Part shown: positions 7,328-16,129 of the stretch, in pieces
How positions within the stretch are numbered: the stretch's first letter is position 1
Layout of the letters: every line of letters begins with the position of its first letter
NCBI GenBank assembly: GCA_963751245.1
Contig: CAVVTR010000009.1
Coordinates: 372,001 to 436,000 of the forward strand
From: CAVVTR01 sp963751245
Lineage (GTDB): Bacteria; Acidobacteriota; Thermoanaerobaculia; Thermoanaerobaculales; Thermoanaerobaculaceae
Reading direction: 5' to 3'
Length of the DNA stretch: 64,000 nt
Made by a program: the position numbers and the translations under genes
The notes under the pieces: generated by a model
Databases searched by the model: none
What the model was told of the DNA's origin: nothing
What the model saw: only the letters and a program-made list of their open reading frames with translations

Positions 7328-9739
7328 TCAGTTGGCGGCGTGACGGCTGCCCGACTTCTCGGCCATCTTGATGACGGCGGCCGCCATCGCCTCCGGAGTG
7401 GTGGGAGGCTCCCCGGGCTTGTACGCGTAGTACGACAGCTGCTGCTCCCAGGGCAGGGAGAGGACGGCGAGCTGCGTGGAGGTGCAGTCGGGGGGCTCGT
7501 GGCCCTCGGGCACCGCCTCGAGGATGACGTCGTCGCTCCCGCACTGCGGCGTGGAGCGCAGGCCCGACTGGGCGTCGGCCGTGACCATCACGACGCCGGC
7601 CGGCACCGGGAAGTCCTCCTGGCGGACGCGCTCGCTCTGGCCGTCGAGGTAGCTCTTCATGAAGCGGATCCACGTGGGCAACGCCGCCTCGGCGCCGGTC
7701 ATGCCGCGCCCGAGGGGCTCCTTGACGTCGCGCCCGACCCACACGCCGCAGGTGATCCGGGGCGAGTAGCCGATGAACCAGGCGTCCGTGTAGCTGTCGG
7801 TGGTCCCGGTCTTACCCGCCAGGTGGGCGGGGAGGTTCCGGGCAGCCGCGCCGGTGCCGCGCTGGACCACCCCCTCGAGGACGCTGGTCATCAGATAGGC
7901 GGCCGCCTCCGGCACCGCCTGGCGGACCTGGAGACGGTGGGCGCGCAGCACCTTGCCGTCCCAGTTCCGCACCTCGGCGATCGTGTACGGCTCGGCGAAC
8001 TGGCCGCGGTTGGCGATGCCCGCGTACGCCGCGGTGATGTCCAGGAGGGGGAGCTCGAACGAGCCCAGGGCGAGGGTGGGGTAGGGGTGGAGCTCGTCCC
8101 TGATTCCCAGGCTCCGCGCCACGTCGATCACCGCCGGGCCAGTGACCATCTGCTGCAGCTTCACCGCCGAGGCGTTGAGGGAGTGCTCCACGGCGTAACG
8201 GAGAGTGACGATGCCGAAGTAGCGGCGGTAGTAGTTGAGGGGGCAGTAGGTGGGCTGTCCCGAGTTGTCGGGGAGAAGCACGGGCCCGTCGAAGATCGTG
8301 TCGGCCGGGGAGAAGCCGCGCTCGAAGGCCGCCGTGTACACGAAGGGTTTGAACGCCGAGCCGCACTGCCGCTTCGCCTGGATGGCGCGGTCCCACTGCG
8401 AGCGGTCGAAGTCGAAGCCGCCCACCAGGGCCAGCACCGCCCCGGTGCGGTTGTCCACGGCGACCAGGGCGCCCTCCATGGTGGGCTCGGGCTCGAGGCC
8501 GACGGTGACGGGCCTGTCCGCGGCGTCGGGGATGTCCTCCAGTCGGACGAGGATCACGTCACCGCGCCGGATCAGCCTGGTGAGGTTGGTGCGTCCCGTC
8601 CACGACGCGCCGGAGACCGGGAGCTGCGCCGTCCGCCGGGCGATCCGGAGCGTGGCCTCGTGCGGGGAGACGTCCTCCACCAGGGCGTACGCCAGCTCGC
8701 CCCTGGTCCAGTGGAGGAAGGGCCAGCTGTCGTGGGTCCAGTGGTCGATGCTCTCGTTGCTCTCGGCAAGGACGTTGACCCGGGCGCCGGGCCAGCCGAG
8801 CCGCCGCTGGAGGGCGACGAGGCCCTCGCGCAGCGCGTTCTCGGCCGCGGACTGCAGCGCCGGATCGACGGTGGTCTTGACCGTCAGGCCCCCCTCGAGG
8901 ATCTCCCGCGTGCCGTACGTGTCCTCCACCGAGCGCCGCACCTCCTCCACGAAGTACGCCGCCGTCGGGTTGCGGTCGTAGTGCGCCTTGGCGTCCAGGG
9001 GCGCGGCCAGGGCGCTGCGGTAGGCTGCCTCGTCGATCATGTGCTCTTCGAGCATCCGGTTGAGCACGTAGTTCCGGCGGGCCAGGGCGCGGTCGGGGTA
9101 GCGGAGCGGCGACTGCTGGACGTTGCGCTGGATGATCCCGGCGAGCATGGCGGCCTCGGGCAGGGTGAGCTGCGCGGCCGGCTTGCCGAAGAAGAAGCGC
9201 GAGGCGGCCTCCACGCCGTAGACGCCGTGGCCGAAGTAGACCTGGTTCACGTAGAGGGTGAGGATCTGGTCCTTGGAGAAGCGCTGCTCGATCTCCACCG
9301 CGAGGAGCATCTCCTTGAGCTTGCGGATGAGCTTCTTCTCGGGAGTGAGGAACAGCGTCCGGGCGAGCTGCTGGGTCAGCGTGGACGCGCCCTGGGACCA
9401 GCGCAGCCGGAAGAGGTTGCGGAGGGCGGCGCGGGCCATGCCGCGGGGGTCCACGCCGAGGTGGTGGTAGAAGTCCGCGTCCTCCGCGGCCACCACGGCG
9501 TTCTTGAACAGCTGGGGGACCTGGTCGGGAGGCAGCGGGATGCGGCGCTCGTTGGCGAAGGTGGCGATGACGGAGCCGTCGTCCGCGAGTACCTGGGTCG
9601 CGGCGGACGGGCGGTAGGTGGTCAGCGCCTCCACTGCGGGGAGCTGCACGAAACGGGAAAGCACCAGGCCCGTGACGGCACCCAGCGCCACTCCTACGAG
9701 GATTCCGACGATCAGCCAGCGAAGCACGCCCTTCAGCAT
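7328..9739 (-). CDS. Class A penicillin-binding protein (PBP1A type)
   Basis: About 803 residues. An N-terminal membrane anchor is followed by a GT51 peptidoglycan glycosyltransferase domain (EDADFYHH with the catalytic Glu, and GASTLTQQLARTLFL). The C-terminal transpeptidase domain carries SAFK (active Ser), SLN and KTGTT. It polymerises and cross-links peptidoglycan on the outer face of the inner membrane. The region between the domains has an OB-like insertion, as in PBP1A proteins. I take the ATG at 9737-9739 (MLKGVLRWLIVG); the frame extends upstream only as low-complexity sequence. Confidence 0.93.
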   Translation of the reverse strand: MLKGVLRWLIVGILVGVALGAVTGLVLSRFVQLPAVEALTTYRPSAATQVLADDGSVIATFANERRIPLPPDQVPQLFKNAVVAAEDADFYHHLGVDPRGMARAALRNLFRLRWSQGASTLTQQLARTLFLTPEKKLIRKLKEMLLAVEIEQRFSKDQILTLYVNQVYFGHGVYGVEAASRFFFGKPAAQLTLPEAAMLAGIIQRNVQQSPLRYPDRALARRNYVLNRMLEEHMIDEAAYRSALAAPLDAKAHYDRNPTAAYFVEEVRRSVEDTYGTREILEGGLTVKTTVDPALQSAAENALREGLVALQRRLGWPGARVNVLAESNESIDHWTHDSWPFLHWTRGELAYALVEDVSPHEATLRIARRTAQLPVSGASWTGRTNLTRLIRRGDVILVRLEDIPDAADRPVTVGLEPEPTMEGALVAVDNRTGAVLALVGGFDFDRSQWDRAIQAKRQCGSAFKPFVYTAAFERGFSPADTIFDGPVLLPDNSGQPTYCPLNYYRRYFGIVTLRYAVEHSLNASAVKLQQMVTGPAVIDVARSLGIRDELHPYPTLALGSFELPLLDITAAYAGIANRGQFAEPYTIAEVRNWDGKVLRAHRLQVRQAVPEAAAYLMTSVLEGVVQRGTGAAARNLPAHLAGKTGTTDSYTDAWFIGYSPRITCGVWVGRDVKEPLGRGMTGAEAALPTWIRFMKSYLDGQSERVRQEDFPVPAGVVMVTADAQSGLRSTPQCGSDDVILEAVPEGHEPPDCTSTQLAVLSLPWEQQLSYYAYKPGEPPTTPEAMAAAVIKMAEKSGSRHAAN

Positions 9740-9892
9740 CGCGTTAGGTTCCTCTCCCCTCCGCGTTCCTGTCAAGTTGCGCTCAGGCGAGCGTCCGGCC
9801 GAGGGCGGGTCGGGAGGGGTGCGCTCCGGCGCGGGTGGTGCCCCCCGGGGCGGCGCGGTGGAGAGAGTCTCCTGTGCTAGCCTGAGCCGATC

Positions 9893-10303
9893 GTGGGAGC
9901 CGCGGTGCGCGTGGACACATCTTCCGGCAGAGGGCGGGCGAAGGACAGCCGACTGGTCGTCATCGGCGGCGTCGTCGCGGTGCTCGCCCTGCTCCTCGTG
10001 CTCCTCGGAGGTGGGCTGTCCACCGACGAGTTCCTCACCGCCGGGTTCATGAGCCTCCGGGACGGGGTCATGCGGGCGCTGCCCGAGGGCACGCCTCCCG
10101 CCGACCGCAACCGGCTCCACCGGGCGTTCGCCTGCGTGATCGCCGGGGCCGGCAGCCACGCGGTGAGCGAGGCGCGCCTGGGCGCCTTCGCGAAGGCCTG
10201 CCGCCTCGCGCTCGCGGACGGACGGGTGGACCTGGACGAGGTCCGCGCCCTCGCCGAGGCGGGCGAGGAACTGTGCCGGCGCTCCGCCGGCGGCGGGGTC
10301 TGA
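9893..10303 (+). CDS. Hypothetical protein with one membrane helix and a helical C-terminal domain
   Basis: A 136-residue reading frame with one strong hydrophobic helix (about residues 22-42) and a soluble, probably helical C-terminal part holding three cysteines (in FACVIAG, KACRLAL and EELCRR). I do not recognise a family. The start may be GTG at 9893 or GTG at 9908. A TAGCCT hexamer lies nine bases before 9893. It ends two bases before the uvrB GTG, so the two are probably cotranscribed. Confidence 0.55.
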   Translation: MGAAVRVDTSSGRGRAKDSRLVVIGGVVAVLALLLVLLGGGLSTDEFLTAGFMSLRDGVMRALPEGTPPADRNRLHRAFACVIAGAGSHAVSEARLGAFAKACRLALADGRVDLDEVRALAEAGEELCRRSAGGGV

Positions 10304-10305
10304 CC

Positions 10306-12327
10306 GTGGCGCGGACCTTCACCCTCGCGGCGCCCTTCGAGCCCGCGGGGGACCAGCGGGTCGCCATCACGAGGCTGGTCAGGGGCTTCAAGGAGGGGCT
10401 GTACGCGCAGACCCTGCTCGGCGTCACCGGGTCGGGCAAGACGTTCACCATGGCCCGCACCATCGCGGACCTGGGCAGGCCGACCCTGGTGCTCTCGCAC
10501 AACAAGACGCTGGCCGCCCAGCTGTTCCAGGAGTTCAGGGCGTTCTTCCCCGAGAACGCAGTGGAGTACTTCGTCTCCTACTACGACTACTACCAGCCGG
10601 AGGCCTACGTCCCGTCCTCGGACACCTACATCGAGAAGGAGACGTCGATCAACGAGGAGATCGACCGCCTGCGCCTGTCCGCCACGCGGGCCCTGTTCGA
10701 GCGGCGTGACGTGATCATCATCGCATCGGTGTCGTGCATCTACGGGCTCGGTCGACCCCGACGCCTACTACGGCATGCTCCTGCTCCTCGAGCCCGGCAC
10801 CTCGCCGGGCATGGACGCGGTGCTCCGTCAGCTCGTGGCGATGCAGTACGAGCGCACGCAGCTCGACCTCGTGCCCGGCGCGTTCCGGGTCCGCGGCGAC
10901 GTGCTGGAGGTCTTTCCCCCCTACGAGGACCACGCCGTCCGCGTGGAGTTCTGGGACCGCACGATGGAGCGCATCCGCCGGATCGACCCGCTCCGGGGGA
11001 CGGTCCTGGAGGAGGTCGACAGCGGCCGTCTGCCCATCTACCCCAAGTCCCACTACGTGACCAGCCGGGAGATCATCAAGCTCGCCGTGGAGGACATCAA
11101 GGTCGAGCTCGACGACCGTCTGGACGGGCTTCGCAAGTCCGGCAAGCTCCTCGAGGCCCAGCGCCTGGAGCAGCGCACCCGGTTCGACCTGGAGATGCTC
11201 CAGGAGCTGGGGTACTGCCCCGGCATCGAGAACTACTCCCGGCACCTCACCCGCCGGCGGCCGGGGCAGCCGCCGCCGACCCTGCTGGACTACTTCCCGG
11301 AGGACTGGCTGCTGATCGTGGACGAGTCCCACGCAGACAGTGCCGCAGGTGCGCGGCATGTACTACGGCGACCGCTCGCGCAAGGAGACGCTGGTCGAGT
11401 ACGGGTTCCGCCTGCCCTTCGGCGCTCGACAACCGGCCGCTGACCTTCGAGGAGTTCGAGGGCGCGTCGTCGACCAGGTGATGTTCGTCTCGGCGACGCC
11501 CGGCACCCTACGAGCTCGCAGACGCGCGGCGGCGAGGTCGTGGAGCAGCTCATCCGCCCCACCGGCCTTCTCGACCCGGTGGTCGAGGTGCGGCCGGCCC
11601 GGGGCCAGGTCGACGACCTGCGTCGGGCGAGATCCGCGCGCGCGGTGGAGCGCGGCGAGCGGGTGCTGGTGACGACGCTGACCAAGCGCATGGCCGAGGA
11701 CCTCACCCAGTACCTGGCCGAGCTGGGCGTGCGGGTGCGCTACCTGCACTCGCGACATCGAGACCCTGGAGCGCATCGAGATCCTGCGCGACCTGCGCCG
11801 CGGGGCGTTCGACGTGCTGGTGGGCATCAACCTCCTGCGCGAGGGGCTCGACCTGCCCGAGGTCTCGCTCGTGGCGATCCTGGACGCCGACAAGGAGGGG
11901 TTCCTGCGCTCCGCCGACCGCGCTGATCCAGACCATCGGCCGCGGCGGCGCGCCACGTGAACGGCACGCGTGATCCTCTACGCCGACAGGATCACCGACT
12001 CCATGCGGCGCGGCCATCGACGAGACCGCGCGGCGCCGCGAGGTGCAGGAGGCGTACAACGAGGAGCACGGCATCGAGCCCCGCAGCATCGTCAAGGACG
12101 TCTCTAATCCGCTGGTGGCGCTGGCGAACCTCGACTACTACGACGCCTCCTTCGCACCGCCGAGGCTCGGCGAGCAGGAGATCACGGACACCGCTTCCCT
12201 GCACTCGGTCATCGCCGCCCTGGAGAAGCAGATGAAGACGGCCGCGAAGAGCCTGGAGTTCGAGGAGGCGGCACGGTTGCGCGACCGCATCAAGGAGCTG
12301 CGCGACCAGCAGATCTACAAGACGTGA
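10306..12327 (+). pseudogene. uvrB: uvrB, excinuclease subunit B, interrupted by about 13 frame changes
   Basis: The conceptual product is full-length UvrB (about 670 residues), the helicase-like subunit that verifies damage in nucleotide excision repair. Walker A GVTGSGKT, the beta-hairpin SYYDYYQPEAYVP, the DESH box, SATPG and the C-terminal UVR motif (EFEEAARLRDRIKELR) are all recognisable. Relative to UvrB, single-base changes occur near 10756, 11334, 11421, 11468, 11506, 11520, 11626, 11647, 11753, 11922, 11944, 11969 and 12012; about eleven are insertions and two deletions, with no net frame change. Between them the protein sequence is well conserved, so sequence or assembly error is more likely than true decay. 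GTG start at 10306. Confidence 0.85.
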
Positions 12328-12349
12328 GCCGGCGGGGCGCGCCGCCGGC
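12328..12349 (+). terminator. Hairpin directly after uvrB
   Basis: GCCGGCGG and CCGCCGGC form a perfect 8-bp stem around GGCGCG, starting one base after the uvrB stop. There is no T-run. It lies between the convergent uvrB and tdk genes. Confidence 0.45.
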
Positions 12350-12456
12350 GGGAGGCGGGGGCGGGACGGTGGAGACGGTGCGTCCCGGTGCGGAGGCGGC
12401 GGCGCTTCTCGACGAGCCCTGCCGGGCGCACCCGGAAGCGGGCCGGCAGTGACGGC

Positions 12457-13068
12457 TCAGATCTCCAGGTCCTCGTCGTCGGGGGGGAACAGCTCCGGCG
12501 TCTCGCCGGGGCCGCCGGGCTCGAAGCAGCGCCGGCACCGCGCCTCGTAGACGTCGGCGGCGCCCACCACCACCTGCTCCTGGGCCGACGTGAGGCGCTG
12601 GGTGTAGGACGCCGGTGCGGCGCAGCGCGAGCAGATCGCGTGCATCTTCTCCACCTCCTCGGCGATGGCGAGGAGGCCCGGCATGGGGCCGAAGGGCTCG
12701 CCGCGGAAGTCCATGTCCAGCCCGGCGACGATGACGCGCTTTCCCAGATCCGCCAGGTGGCTGCACACCCGGGTGATGTCGGCGTCGAAGAACTGCGCCT
12801 CGTCGATGCCCACCACGTCGGTGCGGGGATCGAGGCGGTCCAGGATCTCCGCCGCGGCGGCCACCCGGTCGGCCTCCAGCCGCCACCGCGAGTGGGACAC
12901 AACCTGCGCCCCGTTGTAGCGGCTGTCGATGGCAGGCTTGAACACCTGGACCCGCTGGCGGGCGATGATGGCGCGGCGCAGGCGCCGGATGAGCTCCTCG
13001 GACTTGCCCGAGAACATACAGCCGGTGACGATCTCGATCCATCCCCCCCAGGGGTTCCGCGTCAGCAT
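12457..13068 (-). CDS. tdk: Thymidine kinase (type II)
   Basis: About 203 residues, the usual length for the bacterial type II enzyme, which phosphorylates thymidine to dTMP in nucleotide salvage. The P-loop is GCMFSGKSEEL, the Walker B/lid motif is GIDEAQFF, and a zinc site is formed by two CxxC pairs (CSRC and CRRC). The tail is acidic. ATG at 13066-13068 (MLTRNPWGGWIEI). It is convergent with uvrB. Upstream lies a 1.1-kb gene-free stretch full of repeats. Confidence 0.92.
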   Translation of the reverse strand: MLTRNPWGGWIEIVTGCMFSGKSEELIRRLRRAIIARQRVQVFKPAIDSRYNGAQVVSHSRWRLEADRVAAAAEILDRLDPRTDVVGIDEAQFFDADITRVCSHLADLGKRVIVAGLDMDFRGEPFGPMPGLLAIAEEVEKMHAICSRCAAPASYTQRLTSAQEQVVVGAADVYEARCRRCFEPGGPGETPELFPPDDEDLEI

Positions 13069-13521
13069 GTTCCGGTCCCGTCCCCACGCGCTGCCTGTGC
13101 TCGCATCCCGTCCTCCGTCGCCGTGGCAGGTGCGGCATTCTACCGCCTTCCCGGGCCGAGCCGGCTGCAGACCCGGCGCAGGGGTGCGCAGGGGTTCGAA
13201 CAGCCCCCGCCCGCTGCCGGTCCGGCGGGATCCCAGGCCGCGTCTCGCCGCCCGCCCGCACCTCCGCGAGGCAGTCCTGGGTTTGCGGTGCGAGACGCCC
13301 ACCGCCCGGCCGCCCGCGTGCCCGGATGGTTCGCCCACGTTCGGAAAGTCCCCCGCCCCCAAGCCCGGCGGGCTGAATCCCGGGCTGCTCCTGCGTTGGC
13401 TGAGGCCAGCCTCCGACCTCCCGCCCGGTGCCGATTCGACGAAACCTCAGGCCGCTTCTCGCCAACCACCTTCGCCTCCGCGAGGAGGAAGGGCTTGGCT
13501 ACATCCGGCCTGCAGGCGCCA

Positions 13522-13848
13522 CCGCGCTGCCACCCGCGGATCACTGACCGCGTGGTCGTGACAGGTCTGCATAACCGAATGTAGACCAGTGCTTTAGCCC
13601 TGGGTCTGCAGCGCGAGAGGGCTGCTGCTCGACCACCCGCGGATCTGGATGGGGCTGTCACGCTCGGAAAGCCCAGCCTGCAGGGCCACGGAGCCGCGCC
13701 CTTCAGGGCGCGGGGTGGTGGGTTGGATGGGTGGTGGCCTGCGACGGGCTTCGGCGGGCTGAATCCCGGGGTGCTTCTGCGGCGGCTGAGGCCAGCCTCC
13801 GCCCGCCCGCACCTCCGCGAGGAGGCTACATCAGGTGTATCGGCGCCG
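13522..13848 (+). repeat. Repeat unit A1 (327 bp) with three hairpins
   Basis: First full unit; the next copy begins 327 bp later. Hairpin 1 is CTGCAT/ATGTAG around AACCGA (13567-13584, one G.U pair if RNA). Hairpin 2 is the CCAGTGC-TTTA-GCCCTGG stem just after it, with one mismatch in this copy. Hairpin 3 is CCGCGCCC-TTCA-GGGCGCGG (13694-13713), a perfect 8-bp stem. A further small stem, GAGGC-CA-GCCTC, lies near 13789. Confidence 0.8.
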
Positions 13849-14133
13849 CCGCGCTGCCACCCGCGGATCACTGACCGCGTGGTCGTGACAGGTCTGCATA
13901 ACCGAATGTAGACCAGGGCTTTAGCCCTGGGTCTGCAGCGCGAGAGGGCTGCTGCTCGACCACCCGCGGATCTGGATGGGGCTGTCACGCTCGGAAAGCC
14001 CAGCCTGCAGGGCCACGGAGCCGCGCCCTTCAGGGCGCGGGGTGGTGGGTTGGATGGGTGGTGGCCTGCGACGGGCTTCGGCGGGCTGAATCCCGGGGTG
14101 CTTCTGCGGTGGCTGAGGCCAGCCTCCGCCCGG
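13849..14133 (+). repeat. Repeat unit A2 (partial, about 285 bp)
   Basis: Nearly identical to unit A1 up to the GAGGCCAGCCTC stem, after which similarity stops. In this copy hairpin 2 is perfect (CCAGGGC-TTTA-GCCCTGG). The near identity of the two copies suggests a recent duplication or conversion. Confidence 0.8.
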
Positions 14134-14199
14134 CCACGCCGCTGCTTCTCTCGCTGGGGCTTCAGGCCGCGCCCGGCCGCCCACCCGACCCCCGCCGGG

Positions 14200-14847
14200 T
14201 CAAACCCCGGTCTTGGGGCAGAGGGGGTCCAGGGGGCAGCGGGCGCAGTCGGGCTTGCGCGCGGTGCAGACCCGCCGTCCGTGGAGGATGAGGCGGTGCG
14301 CGAAGGGCACCCACGAGGTGCGGGGCAGCAGGTCCATGAGGTCCCGCTCGATGCGCTCGGGATCCTTCTCCACGGTCAGCGCCAGACGGCGCGACACGCG
14401 CGCCACGTGGGTGTCCACCACGATCCCGGAGGCCTGGCCGAACGCCGTGCCGAGCACCACGTTGGCGGTCTTGCGGCCGATCCCGGGCAGCGCGGTCAGC
14501 GCGTCCATGTCGGCCGGTACGTCGCCCCCGTGGCGCTCCACGAGCCCCTGCGCCATGCCCAGCAGCGAGGCGGCCTTGGAGTGGAAGAAGCCCGTCGACC
14601 GGATCACCTCCTCCAGCTCCCCGGGGCCGGCCTGCGCCAGGGCAGAGGCGTCGGGGTAGCGGCGGAAGAGCTCCGGGGTCACCTGGTTGACCCGGGCGTC
14701 GGTGCACTGGGCGGAGAGGATCGTCGCCACGAGCAGCTCGAAGGCGTTGGAGTGGTCGAGCTCGGTGTTCGCGGCGGGGTATGCCGAGGCGAGGGCCTCG
14801 TCGATGGCTGCCGCGCGCTGCCGGCGCTTGGCCGTGGGTTCCTTCAT
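14200..14847 (-). CDS. nth: Endonuclease III (DNA glycosylase/AP lyase)
   Basis: A 215-residue protein of normal length. The helix-hairpin-helix motif LPGIGRKTANVV includes the catalytic lysine; the catalytic aspartate is in VVDTHVARVS. The C-terminal iron-sulfur loop has the expected spacing C-x6-C-x2-C-x5-C (CTARKPDCARCPLDPLC). It removes oxidised pyrimidines in base excision repair. ATG at 14845-14847. Upstream on the same strand is the DUF502 gene, ten bases away. Confidence 0.95.
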   Translation of the reverse strand: MKEPTAKRRQRAAAIDEALASAYPAANTELDHSNAFELLVATILSAQCTDARVNQVTPELFRRYPDASALAQAGPGELEEVIRSTGFFHSKAASLLGMAQGLVERHGGDVPADMDALTALPGIGRKTANVVLGTAFGQASGIVVDTHVARVSRRLALTVEKDPERIERDLMDLLPRTSWVPFAHRLILHGRRVCTARKPDCARCPLDPLCPKTGV

Positions 14848-14857
14848 GGCGGCCTCC

Positions 14858-15553
14858 TCAGGAGCTCTCGGGGGGCACGATCCGGCTCGGGTGCGGCGCC
14901 AGGATGCCGCCTGAGATGACCAGCCGCGCCGCCTCCTCGATGGTCAGGTTGGTGGACCTCACCCGGTCCCACGGGTAGATGAGGTAGAAGCCCGTGGTGG
15001 GGTTGGGGGTCGAGGGCATGAACACCGAGATCATCCGCCGCGGCCCCCGGGGCGTCTCCTGGTCGAACTCGGAGGTCACGAACGCGAGGCACCACGCCCC
15101 GTCCAGGGGATAGGGGATGAGCACGACCCGGCGGAAGCTGCGGGCGCGGTCCGAGCCGAACGCCCGGGTGACCTCGCGGGTGCCGACGTAGATCGACCGG
15201 AGCACCGGCACCCTCTCGATGAGGTGCTCCGCGAAGCGGAGGATGCGCCGGCCGATGACGTTGTGAGCGAGCATGCCGAGGAGGAAGAGGAGCACCACCG
15301 CGAGGGCCGCGCCCACCCCGCGCAGGGGGTAGCCCACCAGCCTGGTCGTGATGGGGTAGGACCAGCGGTCCAGCAGGTTGAAGAGGAAGCGGGCGAAGAA
15401 CACCGTGACCACAAGGGGGAAGCCGATGAGCAGCCCGGTCAGGAAGCGGCTGCGCAGGTAGCCGACGGCGGTCTGCTTCTTGCCGGGCTCCGGGCGCATG
15501 AGGGGCAGGCCGAGCGAGTCGTCGTCGCCGGGGCGGCGCTGGTGGTTGTCCAT
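14858..15553 (-). CDS. DUF502 family membrane protein
   Basis: About 231 residues with two N-terminal membrane helices (about residues 38-60 and 78-100) and a soluble C-terminal domain with the family's conserved stretches (VPVLRSIYVGTREVTRAFG, then FMPSTPNPTTGFYLIYP). The biochemical role of DUF502 proteins is unknown. The ATG at 15551-15553 gives MDNHQRRPGDDDS; a longer frame upstream crosses the two tRNA genes and must be wrong. It is followed closely by nth. Confidence 0.85.
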   Translation of the reverse strand: MDNHQRRPGDDDSLGLPLMRPEPGKKQTAVGYLRSRFLTGLLIGFPLVVTVFFARFLFNLLDRWSYPITTRLVGYPLRGVGAALAVVLLFLLGMLAHNVIGRRILRFAEHLIERVPVLRSIYVGTREVTRAFGSDRARSFRRVVLIPYPLDGAWCLAFVTSEFDQETPRGPRRMISVFMPSTPNPTTGFYLIYPWDRVRSTNLTIEEAARLVISGGILAPHPSRIVPPESS

Positions 15554-15617
15554 TGTCCTTAGTGTACGCGGGGACGCCGCGCCCGGGCCCTCCCGGCGGC
15601 GCTCCCCGCGGGGGCGC

Positions 15618-15646
15618 TTGACGTCGGCGGTGGTGATTGGTACATT
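15618..15646 (+). promoter_or_regulatory. Promoter of tRNA-Gly
   Basis: TTGACG (15618-15623), a 17-base spacer and TACATT (15641-15646) form a good sigma-70-type promoter 27 bases before the tRNA gene. Confidence 0.7.
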
Positions 15647-15673
15647 CCCTTCCGCTCGCAGCGCGGGCGCTGA

Positions 15674-15748
15674 GCGGGAATAACTCAGTGGTAGAGTGCG
15701 ACCTTGCCAAGGTCGAAGTCGCGGGTTCAAATCCCGTTTCCCGCTCCA
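15674..15748 (+). tRNA. tRNA-Gly (anticodon GCC), CCA encoded
   Basis: The acceptor stem GCGGGAA pairs with TTCCCGC. The anticodon loop is TTGCCAA inside CGACC/GGTCG, giving anticodon GCC. The T arm contains GGGTTCAAATCCC. The discriminator T is followed by a genomic CCA. Confidence 0.95.
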
Positions 15749-15765
15749 AAACCAGACGACCCACG

Positions 15766-15791
15766 GCGGGGCCCAACGGCCCCGCGTTGCG
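15766..15791 (+). terminator. Intrinsic terminator after tRNA-Gly
   Basis: GCGGGGCC-CAAC-GGCCCCGC is a perfect 8-bp stem with a 4-base loop, followed by GTTGCGTTT. It separates the two tRNA genes, each with its own promoter. Confidence 0.65.
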
Positions 15792-15822
15792 TTTCGCCCG
15801 GTCCCCTCACCGGCGGCGCGGT

Positions 15823-15852
15823 TTGACACCCCCTCGGGCTCGCGGCTACACT
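15823..15852 (+). promoter_or_regulatory. Promoter of tRNA-Cys
   Basis: An exact TTGACA (15823-15828), an 18-base spacer and TACACT (15847-15852) end nine bases before the mature tRNA 5' end. Confidence 0.75.
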
Positions 15853-15861
15853 CCGCAACGC

Positions 15862-15936
15862 GGCGACGTAGCCAAGTGGTAAGGCAGGGGCCTGCAAAGC
15901 CCTCACTCGGCGGTTCGAATCCGCCCGTCGCCTCCA
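15862..15936 (+). tRNA. tRNA-Cys (anticodon GCA), CCA encoded
   Basis: The acceptor stem GGCGACG pairs with CGTCGCC. The anticodon loop CTGCAAA, closed by GGGC/GCCC, gives GCA. The T arm has GGTTCGAATCC. The discriminator T is followed by a genomic CCA. Confidence 0.95.
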
Positions 15937-15972
15937 CCTCCCCGCTGTCCTCCCGTCACAGACCGCAGCCGC

Positions 15973-16000
15973 CCACGGGTACGTCCCCCGTCCCCCGTGG
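15973..16000 (+). terminator. Weak hairpin after tRNA-Cys
   Basis: CCACGGG and CCCGTGG form a 7-bp stem around a 14-base C-rich loop, 36 bases after the tRNA. It could end the tRNA-Cys transcript, but no T-run follows. Confidence 0.3.
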
Positions 16001-16129
16001 ACCGCGTCTCCGGCTCGCGTCACCGCCCCGACGGCCGCGCACCCGTGGTAGTCTCACCATGCAACCGACCGCGCACCTTCCCCTCCGGATGGCGCGCCCG
16101 GTGTCCGTCGCTCCGGAGAAGACGCCGTC

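Larger units (their letters stand above)
13069..14199 (+). repeat. Repeat region A: gene-free stretch with degraded and tandem repeat units
   Basis: No credible gene is present. The left part (about 13210-13521) holds single modules of the repeat family (for example the CCCAAGCCCGGCGGGCTGAA module near 13360 and a CCTCCGCGAGG module). From 13522 two tandem units follow. The family also occurs at 26.0-26.7 kb in the same orientation. Frames across the area are open only because of GC bias and are low-complexity. Confidence 0.8.

Noticed and set aside
7340..9880. An 846-codon open frame on the plus strand
   Set aside because: It is antisense to the penicillin-binding protein, whose catalytic motifs prove the minus strand is coding.
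10306..12327. Programmed frameshifting in uvrB
   Set aside because: There are about 13 sites without slippery sequences; no known gene uses this many programmed shifts.
13522..14133. CRISPR array
   Set aside because: Units are 327 bp and nearly identical throughout; there are no short repeats with unique spacers and no cas genes.
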